A stretch of 64,000 bases of DNA from Luteipulveratus flavus (lineage in GTDB: Bacteria > Actinomycetota > Actinomycetes > Actinomycetales > Dermatophilaceae). The number at the start of each line of letters is the position of its first letter. Positions within the stretch are counted from its first letter, which is position 1. This document shows positions 31,983 to 39,749 of the stretch, piece by piece. The stretch is taken from the NCBI RefSeq assembly GCF_029080175.1, contig NZ_JARFJC010000049.1. One strand, written 5' to 3'. The position numbers and the translations under genes were made by a program. The notes beneath the pieces were generated by a model. That model had not been told where the DNA came from. It saw nothing but the letters and a program-made list of their open reading frames with translations, and did no database searches.

Positions 31983-33158
31983 ATGCGCCTGGACGTCGTC
32001 TCGATCTTCCCCGAGTACCTCGCCCCGCTGGACCTGTCGCTGATCGGCAAGGCGCGGCGGGACGGCCTGCTGGGCCTGCACGTGCACGACCTGCGCGACT
32101 TCACCCACGACCGCCACCGCACCGTCGACGACACGCCGTACGGCGGTGGCGCCGGGATGGTGATGAAGCCGGAGCCGTGGGGCGAGGCGCTGGATCACGT
32201 TGCGGGACAGGGTGATTCGCGGCCCACGCTGATCGTGCCCGGTCCGGGAGGGACGCCGTTCACCCAGGCCATGGCCCGGGAGCTGGCGCAGCAGGACTGG
32301 CTGGTCTTCGCGTGCGGACGCTACGAGGGCATCGACGAGCGCGTGTACGAGCACGCGCGGTCGGCGTACGACGTGCGGGTCGTGTCTCTCGGCGACTACG
32401 TGCTCAACGGCGGCGAGGTCGCGGTGCTGGCGATCGTCGAGGCGGTGGCGCGGCTGCTGCCCGGCGTGATCGGCAACGCCGCGTCGCTGGTGGAGGAGTC
32501 GCACGAGGACGGCCTGCTGGAGTACCCGGTCTACACCAAGCCCGCGCAGTGGGACGGACGCGCCGTCCCGGACGTCCTGCTGTCCGGGGACCACGGCCGG
32601 ATCGCGCGGTGGCGGCACGAGCAGCGGCTGACGCGGACGGCCGCGCGTCGTCCCGACCTGCTGCACGCCAGCGCCACCTTGCGCGGTGACGACCTGCCGG
32701 GCCAGCTCGTCCCGGCCACACCGGGCGACGTCGGCGAGCTGCTCACGATGACCCACGCGTGCTGGCTCAAGGAGACCCTGGCCAACCGCACCTTCGACAT
32801 CCCGGCGGTCCACGAGACGGTCGAGACCCTCAGCGCGTCGCTGGCGGAGTGGCAGACGTACGTGCTGCGCGCGCAGGGTCGCCTCGTCGGTTCGGTGCGC
32901 GGTCGGCTGGACGGCGACGTATGGGAGATCGGCCGCCTGATGGTGGCGCCGGACCTGCGGGGGCGCGGGCTCGGGCGTGCGCTGCTGAGCCGCATCGAGG
33001 CGGTGGCCCCGCAGGCGGCGCGGTCGTACAGCCTGATCACCGGTGCGGCGTCGGCCGACAACCAGCGGATGTACAAGAAGGCCGGCTACCGCCCCGGCCC
33101 GAGCCCGATCGAGGGGACCGTCCTGCTCACCAAGCGCCGCCCCGGACGATCGACCTGA
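31983..33158 (+). CDS. trmD: tRNA (guanine37-N1)-methyltransferase TrmD fused to a GNAT domain
   Basis: Residues 1-232 are TrmD, which methylates G37 of tRNAs with S-adenosylmethionine. It shows RLDVVSIFPEYL, DDTPYGGGAGMVM, the trefoil-knot parts CGRYEGIDERV and SLGDYVLNGGE, then YTKPAQWDGRAVPDVLLSGDH. Residues 243-385 form a GNAT acetyltransferase with VAPDLRGRGLGRALL (acetyl-CoA loop) and DNQRMYKKAGYR. At 391 aa it is about 150 residues longer than plain TrmD. There is no internal stop or frameshift, so it is one polypeptide. The acetyl acceptor is unknown. Confidence 0.95.
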   Translation: MRLDVVSIFPEYLAPLDLSLIGKARRDGLLGLHVHDLRDFTHDRHRTVDDTPYGGGAGMVMKPEPWGEALDHVAGQGDSRPTLIVPGPGGTPFTQAMARELAQQDWLVFACGRYEGIDERVYEHARSAYDVRVVSLGDYVLNGGEVAVLAIVEAVARLLPGVIGNAASLVEESHEDGLLEYPVYTKPAQWDGRAVPDVLLSGDHGRIARWRHEQRLTRTAARRPDLLHASATLRGDDLPGQLVPATPGDVGELLTMTHACWLKETLANRTFDIPAVHETVETLSASLAEWQTYVLRAQGRLVGSVRGRLDGDVWEIGRLMVAPDLRGRGLGRALLSRIEAVAPQAARSYSLITGAASADNQRMYKKAGYRPGPSPIEGTVLLTKRRPGRST

Positions 33159-33412
33159 CATCGCGTGCACTCGTGCACGTGGTGGGGGATGATCGTCAGG
33201 ATTTCCGGTACGCCGCGGGCTTCTGGCAGACTTGACGCTCGCGTCCCGTACCGGTTCGGCCCCCGCCGCAGGGGGAGTGACCTGTCGGGGTGACCGCCTC
33301 CGCGCGAGGTGGGCTCCCGACGCCCGTCATGCGGCCGACTCACAAGGGCGAGGACGCACCACCACACGACGAGACGGTGGCGGCCTGTGGCGCCCCAAGG
33401 AAGAAGCACCAG
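33159..33412 (+). other. Intergenic region and long leader upstream of rplS
   Basis: This 254-bp gap separates trmD from rplS. CGTGCAC repeats as a small dyad near 33163-33180. A CAGACT around 33226 could be the rplS -10, leaving a leader of about 180 nt. I see no convincing coding sequence or known riboswitch. Autoregulation by L19 is possible but not visible. Confidence 0.4.
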
Positions 33413-33775
33413 ATGCAGAAGTTCGACGCGATCGACGCTGCCAGCCTGCGCGACGACGTCCCGGCGTTCCGCGCCGGCGACACCCTGAACGTCCACGTGA
33501 AGGTCATCGAGGGCACCCGCTCGCGTGTCCAGGTCTTCAAGGGCGTCGTCATCCGCCGGCACGGCGCCGGCATCGGCGAGACCTTCACGGTCCGCAAGGT
33601 CTCCTTCGGTGTCGGCGTGGAGCGCACCTTCCCGGTGCACACCCCGGTGATCGACAAGATCGAGGTCGTCACCCGTGGTGACGTCCGCCGCGCCAAGCTG
33701 TACTACCTGCGCGAGCTGCGCGGTAAGGCCGCCAAGATCAAGGAGAAGCGCGAGACCCCGGCCGCCAAGGCCTGA
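33413..33775 (+). CDS. rplS: 50S ribosomal protein L19
   Basis: This large-subunit protein of 120 aa lies at the subunit interface. The family core is VPAFRAGDTLNVHVKVIEG, RVQVFKGVVIRRHGAGIGETFTVRK and VGVERTFPVHTPVIDKIEV, ending RAKLYYLRELRGKAAKIKE. The ATG at 33413 has AAGGAAG about 10 nt upstream, and the upstream in-frame extension is not conserved-looking. It is followed by the signal peptidase cluster. Confidence 0.97.
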   Translation: MQKFDAIDAASLRDDVPAFRAGDTLNVHVKVIEGTRSRVQVFKGVVIRRHGAGIGETFTVRKVSFGVGVERTFPVHTPVIDKIEVVTRGDVRRAKLYYLRELRGKAAKIKEKRETPAAKA

Positions 33776-33804
33776 GCCTCCCGACAGCTCACAGCATCGG
33801 CGGC

Positions 33805-33810
33805 TAGTCT
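33805..33810 (+). promoter_or_regulatory. -10 box TAGTCT upstream of the first signal peptidase gene
   Basis: TAGTCT ends 9 nt before the ATG at 33820, without a ribosome-binding site between; a probable leaderless or near-leaderless start for the lepB cluster. Confidence 0.5.
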
Positions 33811-33819
33811 CGCCGCACG

Positions 33820-34527
33820 ATGACCGAGCACGCGGCGCCACAGCGCGCATCTGACGATGGCGTGGACTCCCCGGAGCCCACGCCATCGTCGCGTGTCCGG
33901 CGTCGTTGGCCCCTGTGGGTGCTGGCGTTCCTGGCTCTGGTGACGCTCACGCGCGGTCTGCTCGTCGAGACGTTCTCGGTCCCCTCGGGGTCGATGCAGC
34001 CCACGCTGTCCGCGGGCGATCGCATCGTGGTCTGGAAGCCTGCGGCCGACGAGGTCCGCCGCGGCGACGTGATCGTCTTCGACGGCACGGGCACCTTCGG
34101 CCCGCGTCGGGGCGCGTCGGAGCCGGGCGGTCTCGCCGCGGTGGTCCGGTCGGTCGGGGACGCGTTCGGATTCCGCAGCGGCCAGTCCGACTACGTCAAG
34201 CGCGTGATCGGCGTCGGCGGCGACCGCGTCCGGATGGACGAGCGGGGCCGGGTGTTTGTCAACGGCCTCGCGCTCAGCGAGCCGTACGCCAACACCCGCG
34301 CAGCGGGGCCCGCGTTCGACATCCAGGTCCCGCCCGGTCGGCTGTGGGTGATGGGCGACCACCGGGGCGACTCCGACGACTCCCGCGGACACCTCGGTGA
34401 CCCCGGCGGCGGCACCGTTCGGGTCGATGACGTCGTGGGCACGGTCGTCGGGCGATACTGGCCGCTGAACGAGCTCGGAGGCGTGTCCTCCGCAGCACCG
34501 CGCGAGGACCCGGGGGCCGATCGATGA
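33820..34527 (+). CDS. lepB: Signal peptidase I, paralogue 1
   Basis: This membrane serine protease of 235 aa removes signal peptides outside the cytoplasmic membrane. One N-terminal helix (WPLWVLAFLALVTLTRGLLV) is followed by box B SVPSGSMQPTL with the nucleophilic Ser. Next come box D DYVKRVIGVGGDRV with the general-base Lys and box E VMGDHRGDSDDSRGH. All catalytic residues are present. Its stop overlaps the next lepB start by 4 nt. Confidence 0.93.
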   Translation: MTEHAAPQRASDDGVDSPEPTPSSRVRRRWPLWVLAFLALVTLTRGLLVETFSVPSGSMQPTLSAGDRIVVWKPAADEVRRGDVIVFDGTGTFGPRRGASEPGGLAAVVRSVGDAFGFRSGQSDYVKRVIGVGGDRVRMDERGRVFVNGLALSEPYANTRAAGPAFDIQVPPGRLWVMGDHRGDSDDSRGHLGDPGGGTVRVDDVVGTVVGRYWPLNELGGVSSAAPREDPGADR

Positions 34528-35795
34528 CGGAGGGCGAGGAGTCCGAGGCCGGCGGCGGCCGGCTGCGTCGACTGCCGCCACCCGGAGCCGGTCGCAGCGC
34601 TCCTGACCCGGACCGGGACGGGGTCCGGAGTGCGCCTCCCGGAGCACACGCTCTGCCGCGCCGCAGGCGTGGACCGACGCAGAGCGCCTCGTCGCGCGCG
34701 CCTGCTCCACGGCCCGCCGCCGACCCGATGGACCGTCGCGACCACGACCCGGTGCGGGACGACGTCACCAGGGCGATCCCGCGGTGGGACCCCGCTCGCG
34801 ACACCGCCACCGTCCCGGTCTCGCGCGAGGCCGTCGAGGCGCTCGGCGGCCTGCGCGCCACGGACACCGCGCACCCTCTCCCGATGCCGCGCTCTCGCGC
34901 GGCCCTGGACCCGTCGCTGGTCCGGCCGGGTGCGCCCGGCCGAGCGGGCGTGACAGCGCCTCCCCGCGGACCGGCCGCCGACCCCGACGAGACGGCGGAG
35001 TACGCCACGGGCCGGCCGGCCGCGTACGAGCGGAACGGCGCGCCCGTCGTGCGCCGCACCCCGACGGCCCCGACGACCGGCGCGACGCGTGAGGAGGCGG
35101 CCGCTGAGCCCGACGAGGAGGACGAGGAGCAGCCGAAGCATGGCAAGCTCTACTCCTCCGTCCGCGAGCTGCTGATCGTCGCGGTCATCGCGCTCACGCT
35201 GTCGCTGGTCGTCAAGACCTTCCTGATGCAGCCGTTCTGGATCCCGTCCGGCTCGATGAACAACACGCTCATCCGCGGCGACCGCGTCGTGGTCAGCAAG
35301 CTCACGCCCGGCCCGTTCGACCTCAAGCGCGGCGACGTCGTGGTCTTCAAGGACCCCGACAACTGGCTGGAGGAGACGCCGTCACGGCCCGGGCCGGTGG
35401 TACGCGCCCTGGAGTTCGTCGGGCTCTACCCGGCGGGGGACAACCACCTGATCAAGCGGGTCATCGGGCTACCGGGCGACCACGTGGTGTGCTGCGACCG
35501 GCAGGGCCGCCTCACCGTCAACGGCGTCGCCATCGACGAGCCGTACGTCTTCGACGGCGACGCGCCGAGCGAGGCGAGGTTCGACATCCGGGTGCCCGAC
35601 GGCAAGGTGTGGGTGATGGGCGACCACCGCTCGGACTCCTCCGACTCCCGGTTCCACGACGACGGCAAGGGCGAGACGGGATCCGTCCCGGTGAAGGACA
35701 TCACCGGGCGTGCCGTTGCGGTCGTCTGGCCGGTTGGCAGGATGGAATGGCTCAGCGACTATCCCGACACATTCGACAAGGTGCCCACTTCGTGA
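34524..35795 (+). CDS. lepB: Signal peptidase I, paralogue 2, with long disordered N-terminal tail
   Basis: This is a 423-aa signal peptidase. The first 205 or so residues form a Pro/Arg/Ala-rich, acidic, probably unstructured cytoplasmic region ending EPDEEDEEQPKHG. The membrane helix VRELLIVAVIALTLSLVVKT comes next. Box B is IPSGSMNNTL, box D HLIKRVIGLPGD and box E VMGDHRSDSSDSRFH, all intact. It shares LYPAGDNHLIKRVIG with paralogue 3, showing recent duplication. The tail is far longer than in typical Lep proteins and may bind cytoplasmic partners. It overlaps both neighbours by 4 nt. Confidence 0.93.
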   Translation: MTEGEESEAGGGRLRRLPPPGAGRSAPDPDRDGVRSAPPGAHALPRRRRGPTQSASSRAPAPRPAADPMDRRDHDPVRDDVTRAIPRWDPARDTATVPVSREAVEALGGLRATDTAHPLPMPRSRAALDPSLVRPGAPGRAGVTAPPRGPAADPDETAEYATGRPAAYERNGAPVVRRTPTAPTTGATREEAAAEPDEEDEEQPKHGKLYSSVRELLIVAVIALTLSLVVKTFLMQPFWIPSGSMNNTLIRGDRVVVSKLTPGPFDLKRGDVVVFKDPDNWLEETPSRPGPVVRALEFVGLYPAGDNHLIKRVIGLPGDHVVCCDRQGRLTVNGVAIDEPYVFDGDAPSEARFDIRVPDGKVWVMGDHRSDSSDSRFHDDGKGETGSVPVKDITGRAVAVVWPVGRMEWLSDYPDTFDKVPTS

Positions 35796-36631
35796 CTGAC
35801 GAACCCACCGGCCGCCCCGCCGAGCCGACCCAGGACCCGGGCGACCACGCGCGCGAGGACTCCCGCTCCCGGACCGACCCGGTGGCCGATCCGGCACGCG
35901 GCGCCGAGCCCTCGGCAGCCGACGACCCGGACGAGGGCGGCGCGCGGGCGGCCCGGCGCCGGCCGCCGACCCTGCTGCACCGGCTCAGCGAGTACGCCGT
36001 GGTCGCCGTGATCGCGATCGTGCTCGCCTTCCTGGTCAAGACCTTCCTGGTGCAGCCGTTCTGGATCCCCTCGGAGTCCATGGAGGACACCCTCATCACC
36101 GGCGACCGCATCGTCGTCAACAAGCTCCCCGGCAGCTCGGACGGCCTGCAGCGCGGGGACGTCGTGGTGTTCGAGGACCCCGACCACTGGTTGGGCGAGA
36201 CGCCGGAGCAGGGCGGCGTGGGCGGCACGGTCAAGAAGGGTCTGCAGTTCGTCGGCCTCTACCCCGCGGGCGACCAGCACCTGGTGAAGCGCATCATCGG
36301 CCTGCCCGGGGACCGGATCGTCTGCTGCGACCAGCAGGGACGCCTGACCGTCAACGGCGTCTCGATCACCGAGCCGTACGTCCGCGCCGGCCAGAAACCG
36401 AGCAACGAACGCTTCGAGATCACCGTCCCGCCTGGCAGGCTGTGGCTGATGGGTGACAACCGGGCGTTCTCCTTCGACTCCCGCGGCCACGACCAGGGCA
36501 GCGGCGGCCGGCTGGGCTCGGTGCCGGAGTCCGCGGTGACCGGCAAGGCGGTGGCGGTCGTGTGGCCGCTCGGCCGTCTCGGCGGGGTGACCTCCCACCA
36601 CGACGTGTTCGCGAAGGTTCCCGCGCCGTGA
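35792..36631 (+). CDS. lepB: Signal peptidase I, paralogue 3
   Basis: This is a 279-aa signal peptidase with a shorter acidic N-terminal tail (about 65 aa) and one membrane helix (YAVVAVIAIVLAFLVKTFLV). Box B is IPSESMEDTL, with Glu replacing the usual Gly before the catalytic Ser-Met. Box D is HLVKRIIGLPGD and box E LMGDNRAFSFDSRGH. It starts with GTG in a GTGA overlap with paralogue 2 and ends in a GTGA overlap with rnhB. Differences near box B may alter substrate choice. Confidence 0.92.
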   Translation: MTDEPTGRPAEPTQDPGDHAREDSRSRTDPVADPARGAEPSAADDPDEGGARAARRRPPTLLHRLSEYAVVAVIAIVLAFLVKTFLVQPFWIPSESMEDTLITGDRIVVNKLPGSSDGLQRGDVVVFEDPDHWLGETPEQGGVGGTVKKGLQFVGLYPAGDQHLVKRIIGLPGDRIVCCDQQGRLTVNGVSITEPYVRAGQKPSNERFEITVPPGRLWLMGDNRAFSFDSRGHDQGSGGRLGSVPESAVTGKAVAVVWPLGRLGGVTSHHDVFAKVPAP

Positions 36632-37404
36632 CCAGTCGCCGCCCGAGCCTGCGCGTGGAGCGTGCTCTCCTGCGGGAGGGTCACCGCCTCCTGGCCGGGA
36701 TGGACGAGGTCGGGCGTGGCGCGCTCGCCGGGCCGGTGTCCGTCGGGGTCGTCGTGATCGACGAGTCGACCCGGACGGTGCCGCAAGGAGTGAAGGACTC
36801 CAAGCTGCTCAGCCAGCAGGCTCGCGAGCGGATGGTGCCGAAGGTGCGTCGCTGGGCGGTCGACCACGCCGTCGGTCACGCCTCGGCGGCGGAGATCGAC
36901 GAGCTCGGGATCATGGCCTGCCTTCGGCTCGCCGGTACGCGTGCGCTGGCCGGGCTGAGCGTCGTACCCGACCTCGTCATCCTCGACGGCAACCACGACT
37001 GGCTGACCGACCCCTCGCGAGCGGGCCTGCTCGGACTCGTCGGCGACGGTCCGGCGACCCCGCCGGTCACGACGATGATCAAGGCCGACCTGCGCTGCTC
37101 CTCGGTGGCGGCGGCCAGCGTCCTGGCCAAGGTCGAGCGGGACGGGATCATCACCGGGTACGGCGAGCAGTACCCCGTCTACGGCTGGGCGGGGAACAAG
37201 GGGTACTCCGCGCCCGATCACCTGGCGGCCCTGGACGAGCACGGGTCGTGCGAGCTGCACCGCCGGTCCTGGCGCCGGTTCGCCCAGGAAGGGATCACCG
37301 CCCAGCAGGCAGAGGGTCTGGCCGCCGAGGTCGGCGCGGTGGCCTCGATCGAGGAGGTCGAGGGGGAGACGGTGCTGGTCGAGGTGGTGGAGGAGCTCGC
37401 ATGA
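36628..37404 (+). CDS. rnhB: Ribonuclease HII
   Basis: This enzyme removes ribonucleotides from DNA and degrades RNA primers. Family motifs are LLAGMDEVGRGALAGPV (first catalytic Asp-Glu), KDSKLLSQQARERM, PDLVILDGNHDW and KADLRCSSVAAASVLAKVERD. A later NKGYSAPDHLAAL follows. The length of 258 aa includes a C-terminal acidic tail (IEEVEGETVLVEVVEE) beyond the core. The GTG at 36628 overlaps the lepB3 stop. The gene overlaps the DUF2469 gene by 4 nt, an association typical of actinobacteria. Confidence 0.95.
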   Translation: MTSRRPSLRVERALLREGHRLLAGMDEVGRGALAGPVSVGVVVIDESTRTVPQGVKDSKLLSQQARERMVPKVRRWAVDHAVGHASAAEIDELGIMACLRLAGTRALAGLSVVPDLVILDGNHDWLTDPSRAGLLGLVGDGPATPPVTTMIKADLRCSSVAAASVLAKVERDGIITGYGEQYPVYGWAGNKGYSAPDHLAALDEHGSCELHRRSWRRFAQEGITAQQAEGLAAEVGAVASIEEVEGETVLVEVVEELA

Positions 37405-37724
37405 GCGCTGAGGACCTGGAGAAGTACGAGACCGAGCAGGAGCTGCAGCTCTACCGCGAGTACCGCGATGTCGTCGGGCTGTTCACGCACGTGGTGGAGA
37501 CCGAGCGCCGGTTCTACCTGTGCAACGACGTCGATGTGCAGGTGCGCGGCGAGGGTGGCGACGTCTACTTCGACGTCCGGCTCAACGACGCCTGGGTGTG
37601 GGACGTCTACCGGCCCGCGCGGTTCGTGAAGAACGTCCGGGTGATCACCTTCAAGGACGTCAACGTCGAGGAGATCGCCAAGGCGGACATCGAGTTCCCC
37701 AAGGGCGAGAGCTTCCCCCGCTGA
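37401..37724 (+). CDS. DUF2469 family protein
   Basis: This is a small conserved actinobacterial protein of 107 aa with unknown function. It is highly charged: SAEDLEKYETEQELQLYREY at the start, then FTHVVETERRFYLCNDVDVQ and a C-terminal ADIEFPKGESFPR. These segments are near-invariant across actinobacteria. There is no signal peptide or membrane helix. Its start is embedded in the rnhB stop (ATGA), so the two products are made together. Conservation next to rnhB suggests a nucleic-acid role, but this is inference. Confidence 0.92.
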   Translation: MSAEDLEKYETEQELQLYREYRDVVGLFTHVVETERRFYLCNDVDVQVRGEGGDVYFDVRLNDAWVWDVYRPARFVKNVRVITFKDVNVEEIAKADIEFPKGESFPR

Positions 37725-37768
37725 GCGGATCCACATCCCCGGACCCGGGGTGGGCGCCGTCCACAGCG

Positions 37769-37784
37769 CCACGGTTCGCCGTGG
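37769..37784 (+). terminator. Tetraloop hairpin upstream of yraN
   Basis: CCACGG-TTCG-CCGTGG is a perfect 6-bp stem closed by a stable TTCG loop, between the DUF2469 stop and the strong AGGAGGTGG ribosome-binding site of the YraN gene. It may end the lepB-rnhB transcript or stabilise the downstream mRNA. Confidence 0.4.
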
Positions 37785-37830
37785 TCGGACGGGCAGCGCG
37801 CGGCCATCCTCCTGAGCAGGAGGTGGTCCG

Positions 37831-38217
37831 ATGGCGACCCAGACGGGGTCCGGCGCGCCGCGACAGGCGGTCGGTCGGTACGGCGAGGCCGTGGCAGCGA
37901 GGTTCCTGCAGGACAAGGGCCTGCAGGTGCTCGACCGCAACTGGAGGTGCGCTGCGGGAGAGATCGACATCGTCGCCTACGACGAGGCGTCCCGGTGCGT
38001 GGTGATCGTGGAGGTGAAGACCCGGCGGTCGAGCACGTACGGCTCGCCTGTGGAGGCGGTCACCTGGTCGAAGGCCACGCGGCTGCGGCGGCTGGCGGCG
38101 GCGTGGCTGCACGCCAACGACGCTCATCCCGATGCCGTCCGCATCGACGTCATCGGCGTGGTCCGGCCACCACGGGGCGCCGCGCAGATCACCCACCTGC
38201 AGGACGTCGCGGCATGA
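37831..38217 (+). CDS. YraN/UPF0102 endonuclease-like protein
   Basis: This 128-aa protein has a restriction-endonuclease-like fold related to Holliday-junction resolvases. Motifs are GRYGEAVAARFLQDKG, VLDRNWRCAAGEIDIVAYD (catalytic E-x-D) and VVIVEVKTRRSSTYG (E-V-K core). A near-consensus AGGAGGTGG lies about 7 nt before the ATG. It overlaps comM by 4 nt and starts a DNA-processing cluster with comM, dprA and xerC. Its role is probably in recombination or transformation, by context only. Confidence 0.92.
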   Translation: MATQTGSGAPRQAVGRYGEAVAARFLQDKGLQVLDRNWRCAAGEIDIVAYDEASRCVVIVEVKTRRSSTYGSPVEAVTWSKATRLRRLAAAWLHANDAHPDAVRIDVIGVVRPPRGAAQITHLQDVAA

Positions 38218-39749
38218 CCCTCGGACGGACCAGGTCGGTCGCGGTGACCGGCATCGACGGGACGCTCGTCGCGGTGGAGGCCGACGTCGCGAGCGGGCTG
38301 CCGGCGTTCACGGTCAGTGGCCTTCCGGACACCGCGTGCGCGCAGTCGCCGGACCGGGTCCGCGCCGCCGCGAGCAACTGCGGCCTGGCGCTGCCGCGAC
38401 AACGGATCACGGTGAACCTCTCGCCGGCCTCGCTGCCGAAGCAAGGGGCCGGCTTCGACCTCGCGATCGCCGTCGCCGTCCTCGCTGCCGGCGGCACGGT
38501 GCCGACGGACGTCGTCGCGGACGTGGTGCACCTGGGTGAGCTGGGTCTGGACGGGACGGTGCGGCCGGTGCACGGCGTCCTTCCCGCGGTGCTCGCCGCC
38601 GTCGACGCCGGTGCACGGATCGTGGTCGTGCCGCTGGAGAACGCCGCCGAGGCCGCGCTGGTCGAGGAGGTCGACGTGGTGCCGGTCCGTCGGCTGGACG
38701 AGCTCGTCGCCCGGTACGTCGCCATCGCTCGTGGCGCGGCGGTGAGCGACCCCGAGCCGCCTGTCTCGACGTCCGGGCCGTCCGGCGCCGCACCGGACCT
38801 GGCCGACGTCGCGGGTCAGCCCGAGGCGCGGTTCGCCCTGGAGGTCGCCGCGGCCGGCGGGCACCACATCGCCATGACCGGGCCACCGGGCGCCGGGAAG
38901 ACGATGATCGCCGAACGGCTGCCCGGCCTGCTTCCGGCGCTGTCCAGGGCGGAGGCGTTGCAGGTGACCGCCATCCACTCGGTGCTCGGGGCGTTGCCCG
39001 ACGCGGTGCTGGTGGACCGGCCGCCGTTCGTCTCTCCGCACCACGGTGCGTCCATGGCGGCGATCATCGGCGGCGGCTCCGGGCGGGTCCGTCCCGGGGC
39101 GGTGTCACGAGCCTGCTGCGGAGTCCTGTTCCTCGACGAGGCGCCGGAGTTCCGGCGGGACGTCCTGGATGCGCTGCGTCAGCCGTTGGAGTCGGGCCGG
39201 GTGAGCATCGCTCGGGCCGACCGCAACGTGAGCTATCCCGCGCGGTTCCAGCTCGTCCTCGCGGCCAATCCCTGCCCGTGCGGTCGTGCGTACGGCAAGG
39301 GCACCGGGTGCGTGTGCTCGCCGCGGATGCGACGGGCCTACCTCGCGCGGCTGTCCGGACCTCTGCTGGACCGGGTGGACCTCCAGCTGACGGTGCACCC
39401 GGTCACGAAGGCGGCGCTGCGCGCCGGGCCGGGGGAGTCCTCGGCCGCTGTCGCCGAGCGGGTCGCGCTCGCACGGGCGCGGCAGGAGCGGCGGTGGGCG
39501 GGCCACCCGTGGCGGCTCAACAGCCACGTGCCCGGACCGGTCCTGCGGTCGGGTGCCTGGCGGCTGGACCGGCGCACCACCGACCAGCTCGACCGTGCGC
39601 TGGAGCGCGGAGGACTCACGCTGCGCGGGTACGACCGTGTGCTGCGCATCGCGTGGAGCCTGGCCGACCTGGCGGACCTGGACCGACCCGGCTCGGCACA
39701 GCTGATGCAGGCCCTGTGCCTGCGCTCGCAGACGGCGGAGGCAGCATGA
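38214..39749 (+). CDS. YifB/ComM family Mg-chelatase-like AAA+ helicase
   Basis: This 511-aa AAA+ protein is related to ComM, a branch-migration helicase in natural transformation. The N-terminal Lon-protease-like fold holds LPKQGAGFDLAIAVAVLAAGG. Walker A is GPPGAGKTMIAERLPGLLP and Walker B GVLFLDEAPEFRRDVLDALR. PCPCGRAYGKGTGCVCSP is the family Cys cluster (zinc-binding-like) and LLDRVDLQL holds sensor residues. The ATGA overlaps on both sides couple it to yraN and dprA. Confidence 0.93.
   Translation: MTLGRTRSVAVTGIDGTLVAVEADVASGLPAFTVSGLPDTACAQSPDRVRAAASNCGLALPRQRITVNLSPASLPKQGAGFDLAIAVAVLAAGGTVPTDVVADVVHLGELGLDGTVRPVHGVLPAVLAAVDAGARIVVVPLENAAEAALVEEVDVVPVRRLDELVARYVAIARGAAVSDPEPPVSTSGPSGAAPDLADVAGQPEARFALEVAAAGGHHIAMTGPPGAGKTMIAERLPGLLPALSRAEALQVTAIHSVLGALPDAVLVDRPPFVSPHHGASMAAIIGGGSGRVRPGAVSRACCGVLFLDEAPEFRRDVLDALRQPLESGRVSIARADRNVSYPARFQLVLAANPCPCGRAYGKGTGCVCSPRMRRAYLARLSGPLLDRVDLQLTVHPVTKAALRAGPGESSAAVAERVALARARQERRWAGHPWRLNSHVPGPVLRSGAWRLDRRTTDQLDRALERGGLTLRGYDRVLRIAWSLADLADLDRPGSAQLMQALCLRSQTAEAA

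Noticed and set aside
37947..38213. An N-terminally extended ComM starting upstream of 38214
   Set aside because: The extension overlaps yraN in another frame and has shadow-like composition; the ATG in the ATGA overlap fits the family start.
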